Below are positions 22,515 to 35,500 of a stretch of DNA of 64,000 nt, in pieces. Under the pieces are notes generated by a model. The model had not been told where the DNA came from and made no database searches. It saw only the letters and a list, made by a program, of their open reading frames with translations. A program made the position numbers and the translations under genes. Every line of letters begins with the position of its first letter. Positions within the stretch are counted from its first letter, which is position 1. The stretch comes from Ctena decussata (lineage: Eukaryota > Mollusca > Bivalvia > Lucinida > Lucinidae): positions 310,001-374,000 of the forward strand of contig OZ022511.1 of NCBI GenBank assembly GCA_963989385.1, given 5' to 3'.

Positions 22515-25500
22515 TAAAGAACGAGAATTTTTGGCACGTATGGTCAATTGAATGTTTATCCCAACCCTCTCATTTGGCACTAGTTTCAACCCGAATTGTG
22601 CAAGTCACCTAAGGTCACGAATCGTCCCGAACGTGTAGCCCAAATTGTGAAAATTTCAAACCGCTACTGCTTGCTTGTATGAGTAGGTAGCCATCTGAAA
22701 CTTGGCATATATAAAGGCCATTAACATGTCTACATGCATGCAAAATCTTATGTCAACTGATTGCATAACTTGCGAATTATAGGCCATCGAAATTTGTGTA
22801 AAGAAAAGTTTGTGCGACTTTAGCTCCCAAACGGAATAAAAGCTAAAGCTGAAATAGCCTTCATTCTATTTCACTTATTTGTGTCTACACATGTATATGT
22901 TTTGCAGAGACTCAAAGCTCTTGAGAATGGAGAAAATGAGGTGTCAATTTTGCATTGGACCCTATGGGAAAATGCATTAAACGCCTACTGCTCCGACGTT
23001 CAGCGACCGATAACATCCATCTTTACACTGTAAACGGTAATTACATAGGTACATGCCTGGGGCAAATAACAGCGCAAATAATTGTCCATGTGCAGAGTAA
23101 TAAAGGAGCAAACTTTTATGTATGGGCTGCAGTGGAAGTTATTCTTAAAAGGTGACTTTCACGAATCGTTCTGAAACTCTGCTAAAATTACAGATAATTC
23201 CCATATATTTCTTGGGAAAAAATCCCAGAAATTCTCCTTTCTCCGTTGTCGAGATATTCGAGGGCAAAGTCGTGCAGTTTACGACTTCCAGGGGCTATAA
23301 CTCGAAAAGTAAAGAACGAGAATTTTTGGCACATATGGTCAATTGAATGTTTATCCCAACCCTCTCATTTGGCACTAGTTTCAGCCCGAATTGTGCAAGT
23401 CACCTAAGGTCACGAATCGTCCCGAACGTGTAGCCCAAATTGTGAAAATTTCAAACCGCTACTGCTTGCTTGTATGAGTAGGTAGCCATCTGAAACTTGG
23501 CATATATAAAGGCCATTAACATATCTACATGCATGCACAATCTTATGTCAACTGATTGCATAACTTGCGAATTATAGGCCATCGAAATTTGTGTAAAGAA
23601 AAGTTTGTGCGACTTTAGCTCCCAAACGGAATAAAAGCTAAAGCTGAAATAGCCTTCATTCTATTTCACTTATTTGTGTCTACACATGTATATGTTTTGC
23701 AGAGACTCAAAGCTCTTGAGAATGGAGAAAATGAGGTGTCAATTTTGCATTGGACCCTATGGGAAAATGCATTAAACGCCTACTGCTCCGACGTTCAGCG
23801 ACCGATAACATCCATCTTTACACTGTAAACGGTAATTACATAGGTACATGCCTGGGGCAAATAACAGCGCAAATAATTGTCCATGTGCAGAGTAATAAAG
23901 GAGCAAACTTTTATGTATGGGCTGCAGTGGAAGTTATTCTTAAAAGGTGACTTTCACGAATCGTTCTGAAACTCTGCTAAAATTACAGATAATTCCCATA
24001 TATTTCTTGGGAAAATATCCCAGAAATTCTCCTTTCTCCGTTGTCGAGATATTCGAGGGCAAAGTCGTGCAGTTTACGACTTCCAGGGGCTATAACTCGA
24101 AAACTAAAGAACGAGAATTTTTGCCACATATGGTCAATTGAATGTTTATCCCAACCCTCTCATTTGGCACTAGTTTCAGCCCGAATTGTGCAAGTCACCT
24201 AAGGTCACGAATCGTCCCGAACGTGTAGCCCAAATTGTGAAAATTTCAAACCGCTACTGCTTGCTTGTATGAGTAGGTAGCCATCTGAAACTTGGCATAT
24301 ATAAAGGCCATTAACATGTCTACATGCATGCACAATCTTATGTCAACTGATTGCATAACTTGCGAATTATAGGCCATCGAAATTTGTGTAAAGAAAAGTT
24401 TGTGCGACTTTAGCTCCCAAACGGAATAAAAGCTAAAGCTGAAATAGCCTTCATTCTATTTCACTTATTTGTGTCTACACATGTATATGTTTTGCAGAGA
24501 CTCAAAGCTCTTGAGAATGGAGAAAATGAGGTGTCAATTTTGCATTGGACCCTATGGGAAAATGCATTAAACGCCTACTGCTCCGACGTTCAGCGACCGA
24601 TAACATCCATCTTTACACTGTAAACGGTAATTACATAGGTACATGCCTGGGGCAAATAACAGCGCAAATAATTGTCCATGTGCAGAGTAATAAAGGAGCA
24701 AACTTTTATGTATGGGCTGCAGTGGAAGTTATTCTTAAAAGGTGACTTTCACGAATCGTTCTGAAACTCTGCTAAAATTACAGATAATTCCCATATATTT
24801 CTTGGGAAAATATCCCAGAAATTCTCCTTTCTCCGTTGTCGAGATATTCGAGGGCAAAGTCGTGCAGTTTACGACTTCCAGGGGCTATAACTCGAAAACT
24901 AAAGAACGAGAATTTTTGCCACATATGGTCAATTGAATGTTTATCCCAACCCTCTCATTTGGCACTAGTTTCAGCCCGAATTGTGCAAGTCACCTAAGGA
25001 AACGAATCGTCCCGAACGTGTAGCCCAAATTGTGAAAATTTCAAACCGCTACTGCTTGCTTGTATGAGTAGGTAGCCATCTGAAACTTGGCATATATAAA
25101 GGCCATTAACATGTCTACATGCATGCACAATCTTATGTCAACTGATTGCATAACTTGCGAATTATAGGCCATCGAAATTTGTGTAAAGAAAAGTTTGTGC
25201 GACTTTAGCTCCCAAACGGAATAAAAGCTAAAGCTGAAATAGCCTTCATTCTATTTCACTTATTTGTGTCTACACATGTATATGTTTTGCAGAGACTCAA
25301 AGCTCTTGAGAATGGAGAAAATGAGGTGTCAATTTTGCATTGGACCCTATGGGAAAATGCATTAAACGCCTACTGCTCCGACGTTCAGCGACCGATAACA
25401 TCCATCTTTACACTGTAAACGGTAATTACATAGGTACATGCCTGGGGCAAATAACAGCGCAAATAATTGTCCATGTGCAGAGTAATAAAGGAGCAAACTT

Positions 25501-25551
25501 TTATGTATGGGCTGCAGTGGAAGTTATTCTTAAAAGGTGACTTTCACGAAT
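22515..25551 (+). repeat. Five-monomer (3975-bp offset) higher-order repeat, first unit
   Basis: Repeats at 26490-29526 with an offset of 3975 bp (5 x 795). Shared private variants include GCACGTATGG, GCAAAATC, AAAAGTAAAG (23309/27284), CATATCTAC (23521/27496), AAAATATCCC (24015/27990 and 24810/28785), GCCACATATGG and AAGGAAACG (25000/28975). Differences just outside (G/C at 22514/26489; C/T at 25552/29527) set the limits. Confidence 0.8.
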
Positions 25552-26489
25552 CGTTCTGAAACTCTGCTAAAATTACAGATAATTCCCATATATTTCTTGG
25601 GAAAAAATCCCAGAAATTCTCCTTTCTCCGTTGTCGAGATATTCGAGGGCAAAGTCGTGCAGTTTACGACTTCCAGGGGCTATAACTCGAAAACTAAAGA
25701 ACGAGAATTTTTGGCACGTATGGTCAATTGAATGTTTATCCCAACCCTCTCATTTGGCACTAGTTTCAACCCGAATTGTGCAAGTCACCTAAGGTCACGA
25801 ATCGTCCCGAACGTGTAGCCCAAATTGTGAAAATTTCAAACCGCTACTGCTTGCTTGTATGAGTAGGTAGCCATCTGAAACTTGGCATATATAAAGGCCA
25901 TTAACATGTCTACATGCATGCACAATCTTATGTCAACTGATTGCATAACTTGCGAATTATAGGCCATCGAAATTTGTGTAAAGAAAAGTTTGTGCGACTT
26001 TAGCTCCCAAACGGAATAAAAGCTAAAGCTGAAATAGCCTTCATTCTATTTCACTTATTTGTGTCTACACATGTATATGTTTTGCAGAGACTCAAAGCTT
26101 TTGAGAATGGAGAAAATGAGGTGTAAATTTTGCATTGGACCCTATGGGAAAATGCATTAAACGCCTACTGCTCCGACGTTCAGCGACCGATAACATCCAT
26201 CTTTACACTGTAAACGGTAATTACATAGGTACATGCCTGGGGCAAATAACAGCGCAAATAATTGTCCATGTGCAGAGTAATAAAGGAGCAAACTTTTATG
26301 TATGGGCTGCAGTGGAAGTTATTCTTAAAAGGTGACTTTCACGAATCGTTCTGAAACTCTGCTAAAATTACAGATAATTCCCATATATTTCTTGGGAAAA
26401 AATCCCAGAAATTCTCCTTTCTCCGTTGTCGAGATATTCGAGGGCAAAGTCGTGCAGTTTACGACTTCCAGGGGCTATAACTCGAAAAC

Positions 26490-29400
26490 TAAAGAACGAG
26501 AATTTTTGGCACGTATGGTCAATTGAATGTTTATCCCAACCCTCTCATTTGGCACTAGTTTCAACCCGAATTGTGCAAGTCACCTAAGGTCACGAATCGT
26601 CCCGAACGTGTAGCCCAAATTGTGAAAATTTCAAACCGCTACTGCTTGCTTGTATGAGTAGGTAGCCATCTGAAACTTGGCATATATAAAGGCCATTAAC
26701 ATGTCTACATGCATGCAAAATCTTATGTCAACTGATTGCATAACTTGCGAATTATAGGCCATCGAAATTTGTGTAAAGAAAAGTTTGTGCGACTTTAGCT
26801 CCCAAACGGAATAAAAGCTAAAGCTGAAATAGCCTTCATTCTATTTCACTTATTTGTGTCTACACATGTATATGTTTTGCAGAGACTCAAAGCTCTTGAG
26901 AATGGAGAAAATGAGGTGTCAATTTTGCATTGGACCCTATGGGAAAATGCATTAAACGCCTACTGCTCCGACGTTCAGCGACCGATAACATCCATCTTTA
27001 CACTGTAAACGGTAATTACATAGGTACATGCCTGGGGCAAATAACAGCGCAAATAATTGTCCATGTGCAGAGTAATAAAGGAGCAAACTTTTATGTATGG
27101 GCTGCAGTGGAAGTTATTCTTAAAAGGTGACTTTCACGAATCGTTCTGAAACTCTGCTAAAATTACAGATAATTCCCATATATTTCTTGGGAAAAAATCC
27201 CAGAAATTCTCCTTTCTCCGTTGTCGAGATATTCGAGGGCAAAGTCGTGCAGTTTACGACTTCCAGGGGCTATAACTCGAAAAGTAAAGAACGAGAATTT
27301 TTGGCACATATGGTCAATTGAATGTTTATCCCAACCCTCTCATTTGGCACTAGTTTCAGCCCGAATTGTGCAAGTCACCTAAGGTCACGAATCGTCCCGA
27401 ACGTGTAGCCCAAATTGTGAAAATTTCAAACCGCTACTGCTTGCTTGTATGAGTAGGTAGCCATCTGAAACTTGGCATATATAAAGGCCATTAACATATC
27501 TACATGCATGCACAATCTTATGTCAACTGATTGCATAACTTGCGAATTATAGGCCATCGAAATTTGTGTAAAGAAAAGTTTGTGCGACTTTAGCTCCCAA
27601 ACGGAATAAAAGCTAAAGCTGAAATAGCCTTCATTCTATTTCACTTATTTGTGTCTACACATGTATATGTTTTGCAGAGACTCAAAGCTCTTGAGAATGG
27701 AGAAAATGAGGTGTCAATTTTGCATTGGACCCTATGGGAAAATGCATTAAACGCCTACTGCTCCGACGTTCAGCGACCGATAACATCCATCTTTACACTG
27801 TAAACGGTAATTACATAGGTACATGCCTGGGGCAAATAACAGCGCAAATAATTGTCCATGTGCAGAGTAATAAAGGAGCAAACTTTTATGTATGGGCTGC
27901 AGTGGAAGTTATTCTTAAAAGGTGACTTTCACGAATCGTTCTGAAACTCTGCTAAAATTACAGATAATTCCCATATATTTCTTGGGAAAATATCCCAGAA
28001 ATTCTCCTTTCTCCGTTGTCGAGATATTCGAGGGCAAAGTCGTGCAGTTTACGACTTCCAGGGGCTATAACTCGAAAACTAAAGAACGAGAATTTTTGCC
28101 ACATATGGTCAATTGAATGTTTATCCCAACCCTCTCATTTGGCACTAGTTTCAGCCCGAATTGTGCAAGTCACCTAAGGTCACGAATCGTCCCGAACGTG
28201 TAGCCCAAATTGTGAAAATTTCAAACCGCTACTGCTTGCTTGTATGAGTAGGTAGCCATCTGAAACTTGGCATATATAAAGGCCATTAACATGTCTACAT
28301 GCATGCACAATCTTATGTCAACTGATTGCATAACTTGCGAATTATAGGCCATCGAAATTTGTGTAAAGAAAAGTTTGTGCGACTTTAGCTCCCAAACGGA
28401 ATAAAAGCTAAAGCTGAAATAGCCTTCATTCTATTTCACTTATTTGTGTCTACACATGTATATGTTTTGCAGAGACTCAAAGCTCTTGAGAATGGAGAAA
28501 ATGAGGTGTCAATTTTGCATTGGACCCTATGGGAAAATGCATTAAACGCCTACTGCTCCGACGTTCAGCGACCGATAACATCCATCTTTACACTGTAAAC
28601 GGTAATTACATAGGTACATGCCTGGGGCAAATAACAGCGCAAATAATTGTCCATGTGCAGAGTAATAAAGGAGCAAACTTTTATGTATGGGCTGCAGTGG
28701 AAGTTATTCTTAAAAGGTGACTTTCACGAATCGTTCTGAAACTCTGCTAAAATTACAGATAATTCCCATATATTTCTTGGGAAAATATCCCAGAAATTCT
28801 CCTTTCTCCGTTGTCGAGATATTCGAGGGCAAAGTCGTGCAGTTTACGACTTCCAGGGGCTATAACTCGAAAACTAAAGAACGAGAATTTTTGCCACATA
28901 TGGTCAATTGAATGTTTATCCCAACCCTCTCATTTGGCACTAGTTTCAGCCCGAATTGTGCAAGTCACCTAAGGAAACGAATCGTCCCGAACGTGTAGCC
29001 CAAATTGTGAAAATTTCAAACCGCTACTGCTTGCTTGTATGAGTAGGTAGCCATCTGAAACTTGGCATATATAAAGGCCATTAACATGTCTACATGCATG
29101 CACAATCTTATGTCAACTGATTGCATAACTTGCGAATTATAGGCCATCGAAATTTGTGTAAAGAAAAGTTTGTGCGACTTTAGCTCCCAAACGGAATAAA
29201 AGCTAAAGCTGAAATAGCCTTCATTCTATTTCACTTATTTGTGTCTACACATGTATATGTTTTGCAGAGACTCAAAGCTCTTGAGAATGGAGAAAATGAG
29301 GTGTCAATTTTGCATTGGACCCTATGGGAAAATGCATTAAACGCCTACTGCTCCGACGTTCAGCGACCGATAACATCCATCTTTACACTGTAAACGGTAA

Positions 29401-29526
29401 TTACATAGGTACATGCCTGGGGCAAATAACAGCGCAAATAATTGTCCATGTGCAGAGTAATAAAGGAGCAAACTTTTATGTATGGGCTGCAGTGGAAGTT
29501 ATTCTTAAAAGGTGACTTTCACGAAT
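26490..29526 (+). repeat. Five-monomer (3975-bp offset) higher-order repeat, second unit
   Basis: Counterpart of 22515-25551. The two monomers between the matching blocks (about 25552-26489) have their own variants, for example CAAAGCTTTTG near 26094, so copying covered roughly 3.0 kb of each 3975-bp period. Confidence 0.8.
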
Positions 29527-32500
29527 TGTTCTGAAACTCTGCTAAAATTACAGATAATTCCCATATATTTCTTGGGAAAAAATCCCAGAAATTCTCCTTT
29601 CTCTGTTGTCGAGATATTCGAGGGCAAAGTCGTGCAGTTTACGACTTCCAGGGGCTATAACTCGAAAACTAAAGAACGAGAATTTTTGGCACATATGGTC
29701 AATTGAATGTTTATCCCAACCCTCTCATTTGGCACTAGTTTCAGCCCGAATTGTGCAAGTCACCTAAGGTCACGAATCGTCCCGAACGTGTAGCCCAAAT
29801 TGTGAAAATTTCAAACCGCTACTGCTTGCTTGTATGAGTAGGTAGCCATCTGAAACTTGGCATATATAAAGGCCATTAACATGTCTACATGCATGCACAA
29901 TCTTATGTCAACTGATTGCATAACTCGCGAATTATAGGCCATCGAAATTTGTGTAAAGAAAAGTTTGTGCGACTTTAGCTCCCAAACGGAATAAAAGCTA
30001 AAGCTGAAATAGCCTTCATTCTATTTCACTTATTTGTGTCTACACATGTATATGTTTTGCAGAGACTCAAAGCTCTTGAGAATGGAGAAAATGAGGTGTC
30101 AATTTTGCATTGGACCCTATGGGAAAATGCATTAAACGCCTACTGCTCCGACGTTCAGCGACCGATAACATCCATCTTTACACTGTAAACGGTAATTACA
30201 TAGGTACATGCCTGGGGCAAATAACAGCGCAAATAATTGTCCATATGCAGAGTAATAAAGGAGCAAACTTTTATGTATGGGCTGCAGTGGAAGTTATTCT
30301 TAAAAGGTGACTTTCACGAATCGTTCTGAAACTCTGCTAAAATTACAGATAATTCCCATATATTTCTTGGGAAAAAATCCCAGAAATTCTCCTTTCTCCG
30401 TTGTCGAGATATTCGAGGGCAAAGTCGTGCAGTTTACGACTTCCAGGGGCTATAACTCGAAAACTAAAGAACGAGAATTTTTGCCACATATGGTCAATTG
30501 AATGTTTATCCCAACCCTCTCATTTGGCACTAGTTTCAGCCCGAATTGTGCAAGTCACCTAAGGTCACGAATCGTCCCGAACGTGTAGCCCAAATTGTGA
30601 AAATTTCAAACCGCTACTGCTTGCTTGTATGAGTAGGTAGCCATCTGAAACTTGGCATATATAAAGGCCATTAACATATCTACATGCATGCACAATCTTA
30701 TGTCAACTGGTTGCATAACTTGCGAATTATAGGCCATCGAAATTTGTGTAAAGAAAAGTTTGTGCGACTTTAGCTCCCAAACGGAATAAAAGCTAAAGCT
30801 GAAATAGCCTTCATTCTATTTCACTTATTTGTGTCTACACATGTATATGTTTTGCAGAGACTCAAAGCTCTTGAGAATGGAGAAAATGAGGTGTCAATTT
30901 TGCATTGGACCCTATGGGAAAATGCATTAAACGCCTACTGCTCCGACGTTCAGCGACCGATAACATCCATCTTTACACTGTAAACGGTAATTACATAGGT
31001 ACATGCCTGGGGCAAATAACAGCGCAAATAATTGTCCATGTGCAGAGTAATAAAGGAGCAAACTTTTATGTATGGGCTGCAGTGGAAGTTATTCTTAAAA
31101 GGTGACTTTCACGAATCGTTCTGAAACTCTGCTAAAATTACAGATAATTCCCATATATTTCTTGGGAAAAAATCCCAGAAATTCTCCTTTCTCCGTTGTC
31201 GAGATATTCGAGGGCAAAGTCGTGCAGTTTACGACTTCCAGGGGCTATAACTCGAAAACTAAAGAACGAGAATTTTTGGCACATATGGTCAATTGAATGT
31301 TTATCCCAACCCTCTCATTTGGCACTAGTTTCAGCCCGAATTGTGCAAGTCACCTAAGGTCACGAATCGTCCCGAACGTGTAGCCCAAATTGTGAAAATT
31401 TCAAACCGCTACTGCTTGCTTGTATGAGTAGGTAGCCATCTGAAACTTGGCATATATAAAGGCCATTAACATGTCTACATGCATGCACAATCTTATGTCA
31501 ACTGATTGCATAACTTGCGAATTATAGGCCATCGAAATTTGTGTAAAGAAAAGTTTGTGCGACTTTAGCTCCCAAACGGAATAAAAGCTAAAGCTGAAAT
31601 AGCCTTCATTCTATTTCACTTATTTGTGTCTACACATGTATATGTTTTGCAGAGACTCAAAGCTCTTGAGAATGGAGAAAATGAGGTGTCAATTTTGCAT
31701 TGGACCCTATGGGAAAATGCATTAAACGCCTACTGCTCCGACGTTCAGCGACCGATAACATCCATCTTTACACTGTAAACGGTAATTACATAGGTACATG
31801 CCTGGGGCAAATTACAACGCAAATTATTGTCCAAGTGCAGAGTAATAAAGGAGCAAACTTCTATGTATGGGCTGCAGTGGAAGTTATTCTTAAAAGGTGA
31901 CTTTCACGAATCGTTCTGAAACTATGCTAAAATTACACATAATTCCCATATATTTCTTGGGAAAAAATCCCAGAAATTCTCCTTTCTCCGTTGTCGAGAT
32001 ATTCGAGGGCAAAGTCGTGCAGTTTACGACTTCCAGGGGCTATAACTCGAAAACTAAAGAACGAGAATTTTTGGCACATATGGTCAATTGAATGTTTATC
32101 CCAACCCTCTCATTTGGCACTAGTTTCAGCCCGAATTGTGCAAGTCACCTAAGGTCACGAATCGTCCCGAACGTGTAGCCCAAATTGTGAAAATTTCAAA
32201 CCGCTACTGCTTGCTTGTATGAGTAAGTAGCCATCTGAAACTTGGCATATATAAAGGCCATTAACATGTCTACATGCATGCACAATCTTATGTCAACTGA
32301 TTGCATAACTTGCGAATTATAGGCCATCGAAATTTGTGTAAAGAAAAGTTTGTGCGACTTTAGCTCCCAAACGGAATAAAAGCTAAAGCTGAAATAGCCT
32401 TCATTCTATTTCACTTATTTGTGTCTACACATGTATATGTTTTGCAGAGACTCAAAGCTCTTGAAAATGGAGAAAATGAGGTGTCAATTTTGCATTGGAC

Positions 32501-35500
32501 CCTATGGGAAAATGCATTAAACGCCTACTGCTCCGACGTTCAGCGACCGATAACATCCATCTTTACACTGTAAACGGTAATTACATAGGTACATGCCTGG
32601 GGCAAATAACAGCGCAAATAATTGTCCATGTGCAGAGTAATAAAGGAGCAAACTTTTATGTATGGGCTGCAGTGGAAGTTATTCTTAAAAGGTGACTTTC
32701 ACGAATCGTTCTGAAACTCTGCTAAAATTACAGATAATTCCCATATATTTCTTGGGAAAAAATCCCAGAAATTCTCCTTTCTCCGTTGTCGAGATATTCG
32801 AGGGCAAAGTCGTGCAGTTTACGACTTCCAGGGGCTATAACTCGAAAACTAAAGAACGAGAATTTTTGGCACATATGGTCAATTGAATGTTTATCCCAAC
32901 CCTCTCATTTGGCACTAGTTTCAGCCCGAATTGTGCAAGTCACCTAAGGTCACGAATCGTCCCGAACGTGTAGCCCAAATTGTGAAAATTTCAAACCGCT
33001 ACTGCTTGCTTGTATGAGTAGGTAGCCATCTGAAACTTGGCATATATAAAGGCCATTAACATGTCTACATGCATGCACAATCTTATGTCAACTGATTGCA
33101 TAACTTGCGAATTATAGGCCATCGAAATTTGTGTAAAGAAAAGTTTGTGCGACTTTAGCTCCCAAACGGAATAAAAGCTAAAGCTGAAATAGCCTTCATT
33201 CTATTTCACTTATTTGTGTCTACACATGTATATGTTTTGCAGAGACTCAAAGCTCTTGAGAATGGAGAAAATGAGGTGTCAATTTTGCATTGGACCCTAT
33301 GGGAAAATGCATTAAACGCCTACTGCTCCGACGTTCAGCGACCGATAACATCCATCTTTACACTGTAAACGGTAATTACATAGGTACATGCCTGGGGCAA
33401 ATAACAGCGCAAATAATTGTCCATGTGCAGAGTAATAAAGGAGCAAACTTTTATGTATGGGCTGCAGTGGAAGTTATTCTTAAAAGGTGACTTTCACGAA
33501 TCGTTCTGAAACTCTGCTAAAATTACAGATAATTCCCATATATTTCTTGGGAAAAAATCCCAGAAATTCTCCTTTCTCCGTTGTCGAGATATTCGAGGGC
33601 AAAGTCGTGCAGTTTACGACTTCCAGGGGCTATAACTCGAAAACTAAAGAACGAGAATTTTTGGCACATATGGTCAATTGAATGTTTATCCCAACCCTCT
33701 CATTTGGCACTAGTTTCAGCCCGAATTGTGCAAGTCACCTAAGGTCACGAATCGTCCCGAACGTGTAGCCCAAATTGTGAAAATTTCAAACCGCTACTGC
33801 TTGCTTGTATGAGTAGGTAGCCATCTGAAACTTGGCATATATAAAGGCCATTAACATGTCTACATGCATGCACAATCTTATATCAACTGATTGCATAACT
33901 TGCGAATTATAGGCCATCGAAATTTGTGTAAAGAAAAGTTTGTGCGACTTTAGCTCCCAAACGGAATAAAAGCTAAAGCTGAAATAGCCTTCATTCTATT
34001 TCACTTATTTGTGTCTACACATGTATATGTTTTGCAGAGACTCAAAGCTCTTGAGAATGGAGAAAATGAGGTGTCAATTTTGCATTGGACCCTATGGGAA
34101 AATGCATTAAACGCCTACTGCTCCGACGTTCAGCGACCGATAACATCCATCTTTACACTGTAAACGGTAATTACATAGGTACATGCCTGGGGCAAATATC
34201 AGCGCAAATAATTGTCCATGTGCAGAGTAATAAAGGAGCAAACTTTTATGTATGGGCTGCAGTGGAAGTTATTCTTAAAAGGTGACTTTCACGAATCGTT
34301 CTGAAACTCTGCTAAAATTACAGATAATTCCCATATATTTCTTGGGAAAAAATCCCAGAAATTCTCCTTTCTCCGTTGTCGAGATATTCGAGGGCAAAGT
34401 CGTGCAGTTTACGACTTCCAGGGGCTATAATTCGAAAACTAAAGAACGAGAATTTTTGGCACATATGGTCAATTGAATATTTATCCCAACCCTCTCATTT
34501 GGCACTAGTTTCAGCCCGAATTGTGCAAGTCACCTAAGGTCACGAATCGTCCCGAACGTGTAGCCCAAATTGTGAAAATTTCAAACCGCTACTGCTTGCT
34601 TGTATGAGTAGGTAGCCATCTGAAACTTGGCATATATAAAGGCCATTAACATGTCTACATGCATGCACAATCTTATGTCAACTGGTTGCATAACTTGCGA
34701 ATTATAGGCCATCGAAATTTGTGTAAAGAAAAGTTTGTGCGACTTTAGCTCCCAAACGGAATAAAAGCTAAAGCTGAAATAGCCTTCATTCTATTTCACT
34801 TATTTGTGTCTACACATGTATATGTTTTGCAGAGACTCAAAGCTCTTGAGAATGGAGAAAATGAGGTGTCAATTTTGCATTGGACCCTATGGGAAAATGC
34901 ATTAAACGCCTACTGCTCCGACGTTCAGCGACCGATAACATCCATCTTTACACTGTAAACGGTAATTACATAGGTACATGCCTGGGGCAAATAACAGCGC
35001 AAATAATTGTCCATGTGCAGAGTAATAAAGGAGCAAACTTTTATGTATGGGCTGCAGTGGAAGTTATTCTTAAAAGGTGACTTTCACGAATCGTTCTGAA
35101 ACTCTGCTAAAATTACAGATAATTCCCATATATTTCTTGGGAAAAAATCCCAGAAATTCTCCTTTCTCCGTTGTCGAGATATTCGAGGGCAAAGTCGTGC
35201 AGTTTACGACTTCCAGGGGCTTTAACTCGAAAACTAAAGAACGAGAATTTTTGGCACATATGGTCAATTGAATGTTTATCCCAACCCTCTCATTTGGCAC
35301 TAGTTTCAGCCCGAATTGTGCAAGTCACCTAAGGTCACGAATCGTCCCGAACGTGTAGCCCAAATTGTGAAAATTTCAAACCGCTACTGCTTGCTTGTAT
35401 GAGTAGGTAGCCATCTGAAACTTGGCATATATAAAGGCCATTAACATGTCTACATGCATGCACAATCTTATGTCAACTGATTGCATAACTCGCGAATTAT

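Larger units (their letters stand above)
14472..23199 (+). repeat. 4245-bp composite higher-order repeat (element + TSD + two monomers), two tandem units
   Basis: Unit 1 (14710-18954) and unit 2 (18955-23199) each contain one 2651-bp element, two 795-bp monomers and one extra AATT. All variant positions I checked agree between units, including TTTCAACCC, GTTAACTG, CTTGTGAA, GTGTAAATTTT, AAAAGTAAAG, GCACGTATGG and GCAAAATC. The match extends upstream to 14472/18717, where GGACTC differs from GGACCC one base earlier. It ends at 18954/23199, where unit 2 continues into satellite rather than a third element. So element and satellite duplicated together after insertion. Confidence 0.9.
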
